Assembly (NCBI GenBank): GCA_013177945.1 | Contig: JABLXW010000002.1 | Span: forward strand, 1 to 64,000 | Direction: 5' to 3' | From: Bacillota bacterium | GTDB taxonomy: Bacteria; Bacillota; DSM-12270; Thermacetogeniales; Thermacetogeniaceae | Length of the DNA stretch: 64,000 nt | Shown: positions 8,162 to 17,700 of the stretch, piece after piece | Layout of the letters: the number at the start of each line of letters is the position of its first letter | How positions within the stretch are numbered: the stretch's first letter is position 1 | Position numbers and translations under genes: made by a program | The notes under the pieces: model-generated | What the model was told of the DNA's origin: nothing | The model's input: only the letters and a program-made list of their open reading frames with translations | Database searches by the model: none

Positions 8162-8689
8162 ATGTCGAGTAAAGGGTATCGGGTTCTTTTATACGGATTT
8201 ATCCTTGTTGCAGTGGCCGGTAGTTTGCGCCTCCTGCAAGAGCAGGTAACCCTGCGGCGCCCCCTTGCTCCTGAAACGAAAATATCTGCCAGAACCGCTT
8301 ATGCTTTGTGCCGCCACGAGGTAGAGTTCCCTGCCGTTCTGCCAGGAAAGAAGGGGCTGGCTCTTATCGATTTGCAGCAGGTGTATCCCCCCAGGGAGGG
8401 GTGGCGTTCAAAGTTTACCGGAGGCGGTCTGGTTTTTACCCGAACGAAGCAGGGGCTCTGCCCGGTCTGCCGGAAAAAGACCCACCTGGGAGAAAAAGGG
8501 GGGTTTCTGGCGGTTATTCAGGGGCCTGCCGGGGTCAACGGAGGGGTTGTCAGGGTTACAAAAATCAGAATTTCAACCCTGCCTCCGGAGTTCCAGAAGA
8601 GGGCCCGGGCAGGGAGGCTTGATCTACCGAATGAAGAGGCCTTGCTCCAGATTCTGGACAGCCTTGACGAAGGTGCGGGCAATGCCTGA
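8162..8689 (+). CDS. Membrane-anchored BofC-like C-terminal domain protein
   Basis: This 175-aa protein has an N-terminal membrane anchor (about residues 5-22, RVLLYGFILVAVAGSL), a middle region with CPVCRKK, and a C-terminal segment (GFLAVIQGPAGVNGG to LPNEEALLQILDSLDE) resembling the BofC C-terminal domain that follows yebC in several Clostridia. BofC of Bacillus controls a sporulation signalling protease, but this protein lacks clear similarity over the rest, so a sporulation role is only an inference. The ATG at 8162 follows GTGAGGG at 8147-8153; a GTG at 8147 is the alternative. A terminator follows. Confidence 0.65.
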   Translation: MSSKGYRVLLYGFILVAVAGSLRLLQEQVTLRRPLAPETKISARTAYALCRHEVEFPAVLPGKKGLALIDLQQVYPPREGWRSKFTGGGLVFTRTKQGLCPVCRKKTHLGEKGGFLAVIQGPAGVNGGVVRVTKIRISTLPPEFQKRARAGRLDLPNEEALLQILDSLDEGAGNA

Positions 8690-8716
8690 GCAATGCTGAA
8701 AGAGCCACTTTCTTTT

Positions 8717-8745
8717 CCACCAGGATTTCCCTGGTGGTTTTTGCT
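8717..8745 (+). terminator. Terminator after the BofC-like gene
   Basis: CCACCAGG and CCTGGTGG pair over a 5-base loop, followed by TTTTTGCTTTTT. It marks the end of the core-gene operon and the left edge of the defence island. Confidence 0.85.
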
Positions 8746-9244
8746 TTTTGCGGCCGGAGAAGAAAATTTGCTCCTTTGATAGGGAAGATTCATTGCCCTC
8801 ATGCCTGGTCTCCGTAAAGTTCTTAAGGTGATATTCCCGGACGGCCTCTATTTTCCTATTTCCTTTTCGAGATTCCGGCGAGTATATTCTCCTTGTATTT
8901 AGCGCTTGGCGGTGTGACTGATTAACGATGAGGAGGCTTTGATTGTTGAAGGAAAATTGGCGGAGTTTGCCGAATTTCTACAAAGTTTACAGGTGACGCG
9001 TGCCACGGAGGATAGCGTTGATATCGAAACTGATCCAACTGGCCTATGGAGAAGATGGGCGGATGTTGGGAAACTTGAGAGTTTGTAGGAGTTGCCCCTG
9101 CCGCTCACAGCGGGACCACGAAGGATGAAAAAGGATGAAAAAGGTATTTCGTTACCCTTCATCTTTGGAATGGATTGTGGCGAAGGCGAAGGGACGAATG
9201 TAAAATTCTACAAGGAATGAGGGTTGAAGGGATGGTTTTAAAAG
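8746..9244. other. Intergenic region at the left boundary of the BREX island
   Basis: This stretch of about 500 bases has no long gene. It contains one short ORF (8939-9088), a tandem exact duplication of AGGATGAAAA at 9121-9140, and a weak TATATT box at 8883-8888. I see no inverted terminal repeats, integrase, or tRNA that would mark an integration site. It probably carries the leader and promoter of the defence genes. Confidence 0.5.
8939..9088 (+). CDS. Possible 49-aa ORF upstream of the BREX genes
   Basis: A TTG at 8939 opens a 49-aa frame (begins MIVEGKLAEFAEF, ends WADVGKLESL). GAGGAGG at 8930-8936 lies only 2 bases upstream, too close for an ideal RBS. The product is acidic, with an amphipathic N-terminal half. 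I do not recognise it. It could be a small island protein or the remnant of a longer gene; codon choice looks normal but the evidence is thin. Confidence 0.3.
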   Translation: MIVEGKLAEFAEFLQSLQVTRATEDSVDIETDPTGLWRRWADVGKLESL

Positions 9245-9706
9245 ATGGCAACCCGCAGTTACCGGGATACAGCGTCTTTCGGCAAGCGGCAGGAGTACGT
9301 GGTGATTGCGGAACTCCTGCGCCGGGGATTCGACGTCTACCAGACGCTTGTTGACGACCAGGGCATAGATTGTGTAATCCGCCGCGAGAAGAATGGTATA
9401 CCGGACTACTTGGAAATCCAGGTTAAGGCGCGGTCGAAGGATTGTAACCCGAAAAACGCGGGCCGGTTTGTCCCGTTAGACATCCCGGCCCCCCGCCCTA
9501 ACTATTTTTTCATTTTCTATTCCGAACAGGCCAACGCCTTTTGGGTTGTGCCGTCTATAGAGCTCGTAAAAGTCGCGCGGCAAAATAAAACCGGCCGAAA
9601 TAAAGGCCGCTACAGCATCAACTTTTGTAATATCAGAGCGGATGGTACCGTGGTTCCCCGGCCAGTATTCGATTGCTACAAGAACCGGTTTGACTTGCTC
9701 AAATAA
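9245..9706 (+). CDS. Putative PD-(D/E)XK nuclease-like protein (DUF4365-like)
   Basis: This 153-aa protein has the layout of small restriction-endonuclease-fold proteins: an N-terminal helix (FGKRQEYVVIAELLRRGFDVY), then Asp in DDQGIDCVIRR and the YLEIQVKAR strand, giving a D...ExQxK catalytic pattern like DUF4365 proteins. The C-terminal half is beta-rich (FFIFYSEQANAFWVVPS). It lies 34 bases before brxA in the same direction and is probably part of the same transcript. It may be an accessory nuclease or DNA-binding component of the BREX island; its role is inferred from fold and place. Confidence 0.65.
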   Translation: MATRSYRDTASFGKRQEYVVIAELLRRGFDVYQTLVDDQGIDCVIRREKNGIPDYLEIQVKARSKDCNPKNAGRFVPLDIPAPRPNYFFIFYSEQANAFWVVPSIELVKVARQNKTGRNKGRYSINFCNIRADGTVVPRPVFDCYKNRFDLLK

Positions 9707-9740
9707 CGTTCATATGAGACACCTTTAATCCAGGAGATGG

Positions 9741-10559
9741 GTGCAGTTGAAGAGCGATCACTTATCAGTACGATACTGTAATTCACCCTTTAGGGATACT
9801 TTACCTCATTATTCCGCGCGACATACGTCAGCCGGGGCTCTTGTTAAAGAAGCTCACCTGGTTTTCAAAGCCCTCAGCCAAGGGATGTCGATACCACAAG
9901 TGAGGACCGCGGTGTTAAACGGGAGTCTCATACCCAAGAAATCCTTCGAAACACGCCGGACGATTTGGCGGGCCTTGCACCGCCGCTATTTTGCTAATAT
10001 GCCGCCGTGGGTTGTTACGGAACTTGCAAAAGCGGCTGCGGCAGGCAATCCTTCGACACCCCGCTTTTTGTCCCTGCTCTACCTTCACTTTGCACTGCGT
10101 GACCGGCTCACTTTTGATTTTGTTACCGGCCCACTTTGGGATAAGTGGTACAATGGGTTAACCCACGTAAATCGTGGGGAGGTTTTAATTTTTCTAGATG
10201 CGGCAGGAGAGAAATATCCGGAAATTAAGCGGTGGCGCGAGAGCAGCCGAAATAAAGTAGCGTCAAACGTTCTTTCCTCCCTGAGAGATTTTGGGTTGCT
10301 CCGGGGGGTGCAACAGAAGCACATTCAAAAGCCACCGGTTCCTATCGAAACGGCTTACCATTTGTTCTTAATCCTGACCGCCGAAGGTTTGAAAGGCCGT
10401 ACCGTTCTGGAGGCACCGGCGTGGAAGCTTTTTCTTTGGAGCGAAAGCGATGTCGGTGTTGCCTTCCTTGAGCTCTCCCAACAAGGGCGGCTTCGCTATG
10501 AGCGCGCAGGCCAGACTGTAATACTTGAAGCCAAAGAATTTCCGGTGGATTGGCGGTGA
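9741..10559 (+). CDS. brxA: BREX protein BrxA (DUF1819)
   Basis: This 272-aa protein fits the DUF1819/BrxA family, although that family is often labelled a putative inner membrane protein and this sequence has no clear membrane segment. Recognisable parts are the N-terminal YSARHTSAGALVKEAHLVFKAL, the WRALHRRYF region, and the FGLLRG segment before the C-terminal helices. BrxA is a small DNA-binding protein in type 1 BREX phage defence. CAGGAG at 9731-9736 precedes the GTG at 9741; a TTG at 9747 is an alternative start. It opens the BREX gene order. Confidence 0.82.
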   Translation: MQLKSDHLSVRYCNSPFRDTLPHYSARHTSAGALVKEAHLVFKALSQGMSIPQVRTAVLNGSLIPKKSFETRRTIWRALHRRYFANMPPWVVTELAKAAAAGNPSTPRFLSLLYLHFALRDRLTFDFVTGPLWDKWYNGLTHVNRGEVLIFLDAAGEKYPEIKRWRESSRNKVASNVLSSLRDFGLLRGVQQKHIQKPPVPIETAYHLFLILTAEGLKGRTVLEAPAWKLFLWSESDVGVAFLELSQQGRLRYERAGQTVILEAKEFPVDWR

Positions 10560-10563
10560 AAGC

Positions 10564-11127
10564 TTGATCGACTGGTCCTGGAAGTTGCGGGAGGCATTGG
10601 AACGCATTCGCTCTCATTATGATAACATCGGGCGGAAAACGGGGGCACCTTTTTTGGTAATCGTCTATCCGCCGGAAGCTGAGTTAGCTGTCTTAAGGGA
10701 ATGGCGGGGGCTTTCCGGGACGTTGCAACCGGATTTCGAAGTTAGAAGTGTTGATCTGCTTGCAGTAACTATGGCCGTTGTCGAGGGTCTCGGCGTTCAA
10801 AATATTGTTGCGGCTATTGAGGACCCTATGCCGGGCGCCGATCCGGAAGCTGAACTGGGACGGATGTGGGTGACCGCAGCAGTTTCGGCAGTAAGGGAAG
10901 CGAGCCGCGCGCCGGCCTCCGGGAAATTGGTTATCAGTCTCGAAAGGTTGGCTGCGCTTTACCCCGCTAGTGGCCCGCGGGCGGTAATGCAGGCGTTATG
11001 GGAAAGCGGGCAAAGTACTTTGGACGGGCCCGTGGTGGTCCTCGTGCCGGGGACGTTGAGGGAGGCGCGAACCTACTCGTTTCTAAACAGGCGCGACGAG
11101 TTTATGTACCGGGGTGACATTCTTTAG
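10564..11127 (+). CDS. brxB: BREX protein BrxB (DUF1788)
   Basis: This 187-aa protein resembles BrxB: the segments FLVIVYPPEAELAVLREW, LVISLERLAALYPASGPRAVM and GPVVVLVPGTLREARTYSFLNRRDEF follow the family pattern in order and spacing. BrxB is required for type 1 BREX but its biochemical activity is not settled. The start is uncertain: TTG at 10564 avoids overlap with brxA, whereas an ATG at 10525 would overlap it by 35 bases. It stands between brxA and brxC, the expected position. Confidence 0.8.
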   Translation: MIDWSWKLREALERIRSHYDNIGRKTGAPFLVIVYPPEAELAVLREWRGLSGTLQPDFEVRSVDLLAVTMAVVEGLGVQNIVAAIEDPMPGADPEAELGRMWVTAAVSAVREASRAPASGKLVISLERLAALYPASGPRAVMQALWESGQSTLDGPVVVLVPGTLREARTYSFLNRRDEFMYRGDIL

Positions 11128-11152
11128 TTGATAAATAGGGGCGGGTGGCAGG

Positions 11153-14100
11153 ATGCTGATTAAGGACATTTTTCAAACAAGGGTTGAAGAGAAAATTGAC
11201 CCGGTTATCAAAGTCAGTGAGGTCCAAAACGAAGATAAGCTTGCTTACGAAATTGGGAGTTACGTCGTTACGCCTGCTATCGAACGGTACATAGATGACT
11301 TTTTGGAACACTATACAGATACCTTCTATACTGCCACTACGGAAATCGGTGTTTGGATCTCGGGCTACTTCGGCTCTGGTAAGTCATACCTGGCGAAGAT
11401 TCTAGCCTTACTTGTAGAAAACAGAACCCTTGTGGGACACTCTGCGGCCCAGCGCTTCGAAGCCCGTATTCCGCCGGGTGCGCCGCGCCGGGATTCTATC
11501 CTGCGGAGCCTGGCCCGCCTTGAGCGGTGCTCCTCCCGGGTGTTGGCCTTCAATATTAATACGCTGGCTGATAGCAAAGCCACGCCCCTTCCACGGCTGC
11601 TGCTTTCCCAGTATTACCTTTCCAAAGGGTATAGTTCCAATCTGGTTTACGCCCGGGTAATAGAGGCAGAACTGGACAAACGCGGCCAATTGAGCGAGTT
11701 GCACACGGCCGTGGAAAGGCGGGTGGGGAAGCCCTGGCCGGAGGTTCAGCAGAACCTTAACTTTTACGCCAGGCACCTCTATGCTGCTGCCTGCGAGGTG
11801 GCGCCCGACGTTTTTACCTGCCCGGAGGATGTATTACAGGCTTTGAAAAATGCCGAGAAGGGCGAACTTTACAACGTTCAGTTTTTTGTTCGCACGATTC
11901 TTGAGGATCTTGCGATTACAGAGAAGGCCACAGGAAAGCCTTGCCGTCTGGTGTTGGTGCTGGATGAATCCGGTCAATGGATTGAAGACGACGCTGGGCG
12001 GTTGGCCCAGCTTCAGGCGTTCGTGGAAGAAGCGGCTGAAAAGGGGCAGGGTCGCATCTGGGTTCTCGTTACCACCCATGAAGATATGGCTTCGGTGTAC
12101 GCAAATGCCCGCGCTCTACAGGCGGATATGAAAAAGATGGAGGGCCGCTTCCGGTTTAAATTTGTCCTGACTACCGAGAACATAGAACTCGTACTCGAAG
12201 ACCGGCTTTTGAGGAAAAACCTCCCCGGGCGGGAAGCTTTGGTAGAAGTCTACAACAGTGCTCCCGGCATTATCCGGGACCTGGGCCAATTGCGGATGGA
12301 AGGCAGGCTAATGCCCGAGTGTACCTTAGAAAAATTCGTGGATACCTATCCGTTCTTCCCCTATCAGACCCACCTCATTCCGGAAGTGGTGAAGAGCCTT
12401 CGTACTCAGGGCGGGCGGGGCGAGCAGTTATCTGGTTCTACCCGGACGCTGATCGCTATCACTCAGGATATCCTGCGCACCGGTCGTGGGCGATACCTTG
12501 AAGCTCCGGTGGGACGGGTGGTTTCTTTTGACGAGGTTTATGCCAATCTCGAGGCGGCCGAAATCAACCCCGAGGTCCGGCGGGAGATCCAGCTGATCAC
12601 CACCGACGTTCCGGGGGCCACCCTTCTGACCCGGCGCGTCGCAGAGGTGCTCTACCTTCTTTCAGGCATTACCTATTTACCACGAACTATCGATAACCTG
12701 GCCCGGCTACTCGCTGAATCGGTGGATGACGATATCGCTGCGATTGCGGCGCGGATAAGGCCGGAACTCGAGCGACTCCAGAAGGCAAAAATGGTGGCGC
12801 GCATTGGGGAGGAGTACGAGTTTCTCACCGGCGTTCGCCGCACTTTTGAAGATGAGGTGGCCGCAACGGCCGCGGAACTAAGGCAACCGGACCGGGAGGC
12901 AGGACTCAGGGATTTCGCCACCACCGATGTTCTGGGCTTTGCCACGGTTCCCTATAAAGGTGCCGAGTTTCCTGTGCGGATAACTTTCGACGGTACGCCC
13001 GTAACCAGGGAAGGTTTTGTTGAGGTCCGCGTTGTTTCGCCGCTGGCTGCTCTGGGAGGCATTAAGGTTATTGATCTCGAAGACCAGAGCCTTCGCCCGG
13101 AGGAACAGCAGACGATCTTTATCCTGTGTGACCGTATTCCGGGGTTCGACCAGGACCTCAACCGGTATATCGCGATGCGCGAGGTTATTAAAAACTGGAA
13201 GGGCGATCCGCACAAATCCGATGAAGCACATAGGCTCGCCTCAGACCGGGAGTCCAACGACCTGGAGAAGCTGCGCCGGAGGGTCCAGGACGGCATCCGG
13301 GAGGGGCTGCGACACGCAAGGGTTGTCTTCCGCGGGTCGAGCCGCGCCCTCAACCCCAAGCCGGGCCAGACACCGGGAGAGGCGATTCGCGAGGAATTGG
13401 CTTTGTACTGGCCAACCCTTTACCCGCAATACGACCGGGTGCCGGTCCGGGTCAACCAGGAACAAAAAGCTATTCTTGAAGTTCTTAGCGGCACGAAAAC
13501 GCCCGGTCAAGACATCCGCAACCTCAAGCTCTATGATCAGTCTGGGCAACTCGACCTCCATTGCCCTTTGGTTGATGCCATCAGGCTTTATCTGGCCAAG
13601 CGTCAGAGTACAAAGCAACGAACTCTCGGGAAAGACCTGATTAGTGAGTTTGTTCAGCCGCCCTACGGGTGGGACGGCAACGCAGTCCGCATCGGGGTAG
13701 CCGCGCTGGTACGGGCGGGTGCGGTAAGAATCCTCAGTAATAAGAAGCCGTATACCAACCCAGCCGACCCCGAACTGCAGGATCTTCTGCGGGTTAGCCG
13801 TAACTTTGACAAATGCGAGCTTATTCTGGAGGAAACGGAAGTAGACCCCGATGTGCTGATGGCGGTGCGAACGCTTCTAATCAAGCTTGCCGGCGTCCGT
13901 AAGATTGATGAAACTCCCGCGGCCCTGCACCAGGCGATGGAGCAATTCGGCAGGCAGCTACGATCCCAGGCCGAACGGGTTTTACTCTGGGCGGAGCCGG
14001 CAGGATTTCCCCTGCCAGATGAGTTTAAAAGAGGGGTCGAGGCCATAATCGAAATTTTAGGCCTCGGCAACCCGGTTCACCGTGTCAACGAGATCTTTGC

Positions 14101-14779
14101 CCGGTCGGCAGTTCTCGAGTCAGGCGTTATAGCTATACAGAAACTCGCCACCTTCCAGCAAAAATGGGGCAAGGTCTTCAGTGAGACCAAGGACCTTGCC
14201 GATCAACTCCAGGCAATTGAACACCGCCTGCCGGACACGGGCGTTTTGCGATCCTTCGTCGAGAACTTTATGACCGCGCGGAAAAAGGCTTCCTTTGCCG
14301 AACCCGAGATCTGGAAGGTGATCCAGGACGCGAAGGCTGCTGCCGCGCTGGAGCTTTCCTCTCTTCTTGCCGGGTGGCGTGAAGAGGCGCGGGGAGAGAT
14401 TGAGGCGGCGCTCGTGCGGCTGCCCGAGGAAATTGCGGCCAGGTGCCTTCCCGCAGAGCTGGTGGGGGATCTCAGGCAGCCGCTGGACGAATTTCTGGCG
14501 GCGCTTGATGGAGAAAAGAACCCGGTCCGCGTGGCGGCTTTGCCCGAGCGGGCCCGCCAGTTAATTGCCGAAGCAGGGAGAAGGCTCGATCAAGAAGCAG
14601 GGAAACGGGCAACGGCGCTTGGCGGGACTCCACAGAAGCCGGTCCGGAAAGTACGGGTGGCGGAGGTGGCCGGGATTAGCCGGGTTCGCACCGCAGCAGA
14701 GTGGGCGGCAGCCTTGAAGCGGCTGGATGACCACGTGCGGAAACTCCTTGACGAGGGCAGCGAGGTGGAGTTCTCCTGA
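11153..14779 (+). CDS. brxC: BREX P-loop ATPase BrxC
   Basis: This 1208-aa protein is BrxC, the large ATPase of BREX systems. The Walker A motif GYFGSGKS is at residues 71-78 after the family-typical TEIGVWISG lead, and a Walker B-like strand (RLVLVLDESGQW) lies near residue 265. The long C-terminal part is helical. BrxC is needed for both host methylation and phage exclusion in type 1 BREX. The ATG at 11153 follows GGGGCGGGTGGCAGG. Its stop codon overlaps the ATG of pglX by one base, so the two are tightly coupled. Confidence 0.92.
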   Translation: MLIKDIFQTRVEEKIDPVIKVSEVQNEDKLAYEIGSYVVTPAIERYIDDFLEHYTDTFYTATTEIGVWISGYFGSGKSYLAKILALLVENRTLVGHSAAQRFEARIPPGAPRRDSILRSLARLERCSSRVLAFNINTLADSKATPLPRLLLSQYYLSKGYSSNLVYARVIEAELDKRGQLSELHTAVERRVGKPWPEVQQNLNFYARHLYAAACEVAPDVFTCPEDVLQALKNAEKGELYNVQFFVRTILEDLAITEKATGKPCRLVLVLDESGQWIEDDAGRLAQLQAFVEEAAEKGQGRIWVLVTTHEDMASVYANARALQADMKKMEGRFRFKFVLTTENIELVLEDRLLRKNLPGREALVEVYNSAPGIIRDLGQLRMEGRLMPECTLEKFVDTYPFFPYQTHLIPEVVKSLRTQGGRGEQLSGSTRTLIAITQDILRTGRGRYLEAPVGRVVSFDEVYANLEAAEINPEVRREIQLITTDVPGATLLTRRVAEVLYLLSGITYLPRTIDNLARLLAESVDDDIAAIAARIRPELERLQKAKMVARIGEEYEFLTGVRRTFEDEVAATAAELRQPDREAGLRDFATTDVLGFATVPYKGAEFPVRITFDGTPVTREGFVEVRVVSPLAALGGIKVIDLEDQSLRPEEQQTIFILCDRIPGFDQDLNRYIAMREVIKNWKGDPHKSDEAHRLASDRESNDLEKLRRRVQDGIREGLRHARVVFRGSSRALNPKPGQTPGEAIREELALYWPTLYPQYDRVPVRVNQEQKAILEVLSGTKTPGQDIRNLKLYDQSGQLDLHCPLVDAIRLYLAKRQSTKQRTLGKDLISEFVQPPYGWDGNAVRIGVAALVRAGAVRILSNKKPYTNPADPELQDLLRVSRNFDKCELILEETEVDPDVLMAVRTLLIKLAGVRKIDETPAALHQAMEQFGRQLRSQAERVLLWAEPAGFPLPDEFKRGVEAIIEILGLGNPVHRVNEIFARSAVLESGVIAIQKLATFQQKWGKVFSETKDLADQLQAIEHRLPDTGVLRSFVENFMTARKKASFAEPEIWKVIQDAKAAAALELSSLLAGWREEARGEIEAALVRLPEEIAARCLPAELVGDLRQPLDEFLAALDGEKNPVRVAALPERARQLIAEAGRRLDQEAGKRATALGGTPQKPVRKVRVAEVAGISRVRTAAEWAAALKRLDDHVRKLLDEGSEVEFS

Positions 14780-17700
14780 TGGATCCGAACCTGAAAAAGA
14801 CGCTCCGCGCAATCACGCTGGAGATAAGGCACATTCTCGAAGGATATTTCAACGGGCGCGGGGAATGGCAGCCTGGCGACCTTGAGCGGCGCCTGGCCGC
14901 AATCGGCATCAGGAAGGACCGGCCGCCTGCTCCGGCTGCCGGGCTTTCTCACCTCACGCCGGAGGATAAGGAAGCGCGCCGGGTGGTGGAGGCCTATGTT
15001 GCGGCCAAGGCAGAAGCCGGCGTTTCCCAGGCGCGCGTCGTGGAAGAGTTCCTGCGCGAGTCAGCCTATACCTGGGCCAACCGGCTCCTGGCCCTTCGTT
15101 GTCTCGAAGCCCGGGGAATAATTGACGAAGTGGTTCTGCAAAAGAAGGAATACGGCGGGCGCTCGCTTGAACACTACCGCCTGGTGCGCCGGGCCCCCGA
15201 GCGGTGCGCCGGGGAAGACGAGGGGCTTTATGCCGTCTTGTTTGACGCCTTTGCACGCCTGGCAGAAGAGTTGCCACTGCTCTTTGACCCGGCGGCGCCC
15301 GGGGTGGCTTTGCGCCCATCGGTTGCCGCCCTCCGACGCTGCCTTGCCCTCTTGTCGGGGACGGAGACGGTGCGGGGTTGCGAGCCTGCGGTGGAAGAAA
15401 TCTTCACCGCGCCGGACGCCTTAGGCTGGGCCTACCAGTACTGGAATACCGAAGAAAAGGACCGGATTTTTGAAACCCTTCGCACCCGAAAAGGATTTAA
15501 GATCGAAGGCGCCGACATCATTCTGGTTACCCAGCTTTACACCGAGCCCTATATGGTTAAATTCTTAGTTCAGAACTCGCTCGGTGCCCTCTGGATGGGG
15601 ATGTACCCAAATTCGCGGCTTTATGAAAAGTGGCCTTATTACGTAAAGGAGGCCGACCGGGCTGCGGTTACCAGGAAGCCGATACGGGAGATCACCTTTC
15701 TGGATCCGGCGGTAGGAAGCGGCCACTTCCTGCTCGAAGCCTTCGATCTTTTCTATGCGATGTACCTGGAAGAAGGGGAGATTACGGAGCCGGCGGCCAT
15801 TTGCGCTTCCATCCTCGAGAACAACCTCTACGGCATAGACATTGACGAGCGGGCCGTCCAGATCGCGGCGCTGGCCCTTTATATGAAGGCCAAAGAGAAA
15901 GCGCCGGACTTTGCCCCCCGGCGGGTGAACCTGGTGGCCACCAACATCCGGCTGCCGAAAGGAGAACAGTACCTGGAGGAGTTCCTTGGTACGCTGGAAC
16001 GGGGTTCTGTTATCCTTGAATTCCGGTCTGCATTTGAGAGCATCTTCCGGGCGCTAAGCAGCGCTGCCGAACTCGGAACGCTCGTTCAGATCGAAGAGCA
16101 GTTTGCCGAAGCCCTCGACGCGATCCGCCGGGAGCACGAAAAAGCAATCGGCAGGCCTCCGGGCAGCCTGCGGCATGACCCCTGGTGGCAGAAGTTACAC
16201 GCGGATGCCCTCGGACGTTTTCGCGCGTATATAGAGAAGGAGATCATCGCTGACGACCTCTCTGCCCGCTTCTTCGGTGCAGCAGCCGCCAAAGGGCTGA
16301 CCCTTTTCGATCTTCTCTCCCGCCGCTATGACGTGGTGGCAACCAATCCTCCCTATATGGGGAGCAAGAACATGGGGCCGTTGCTCAAGGAGTATCTACA
16401 GAAAAACTACGCGCCCGGCAAGCGCGACCTCTACGCCGCCTTCATCCTCCGCTGCCTGCAACTGGCTGCTGAAGGCGGCCGGGTGGCCATGGTCACCCAG
16501 CAGTCCTGGATGTTCCTGCGCTCCTTTGCCGACTTACGGGCCTTGGACGATGAGAAGCTGAAGAAGGGGCCAAAAGGCGATTTCCCGGGTCTTTTGCGCG
16601 CCACCACCATCGAGACGCTGGCGCATCTGGGTGAACACGCCTTTGATGATAGTTCGGCGGCAGGTGCATTTGTTGTGCTTTTTGTTCTTGCCAAAACCCC
16701 GCCTGCGCCGGAGCACCGCCTCACAGCCTTCCGCCTGGTGGGACCGAAGAGCGCGGCGGAGAAGGACGAGTTGCTGCAAACAGGGACAGCGGGGCAAGGA
16801 GACGTCAGTAGAACGAAACAAAGCGGCTTCTTGGCAATACCAAATACCCCCATAGTCTTTTGGTTAGGGGAGAGAATTTTTCAAATTTTGAAAGCAAGGC
16901 CTTTAATAGAAGATGTAGCTGAGGTAAAACAAGGCTTAGCCACAGCCGACGACAACAGATTTTTACGCTACTTTTGGGAGTGTCCATCTTGCAATGCTCA
17001 TAGATGGTTTCCTTTCTGCAAAGGGGGAGGTTTTTCTAAATGGTTTGGGCTTAATCTATTTTCCATCCGATGGGATTATGGTGGTTCTGTACTTCGTAAC
17101 GTAAAAAGTGCGGTCATTCGCAATCCCGAATACTACTTTCGTCAGGGTTATACATATACAGGCACTGCTCGTGGTTCTTTTGCCTTACGTTATATTGATG
17201 GTAATGCAATCTTTGGTCATAGAGGACCGATGATATTTGTTATTGATAATATCCATGAAAATACTATATTCTGTATCGGCAACTCGCGTGTAGTGACTTA
17301 TTTGCTTCGAGCTATTAGTCCTTCTCTTTGCTTTGAAGTTAGTCAAGTAAATAGGGTACCAATTCTTTTTTCTATCTCTAATGATTGGGGAATTTCACAG
17401 TTTTGCCTTAATATGAAACAGAAGATAGTTTCTCTATCACTCTGCGAACGAAGTTTTAGTCAACCAGATACCTACCTCTACGGGGACTGTAGATCATGTT
17501 TTGGAAGTTTTAAAATGTATCTGTCTGATTTTGAAAGGTATCTAGGTGCAGTTTCTTCTTTGCTTCATACTGCCGAAGGCTTGAACGAACTTTATGTAAT
17601 GAAGCTGTACGATGTTTTTACTGACAACTCCTTGCAGTCCATTCTCGCCGAAACCGGTACTCCCGCCGGTTGGTTTCCGCTAATCGCCGGTTACGATGCC

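Noticed and set aside
9121-9140. A tandem 10-bp repeat AGGATGAAAA
   Set aside because: Two copies only, with no spacer pattern of a CRISPR array or other repeat family.
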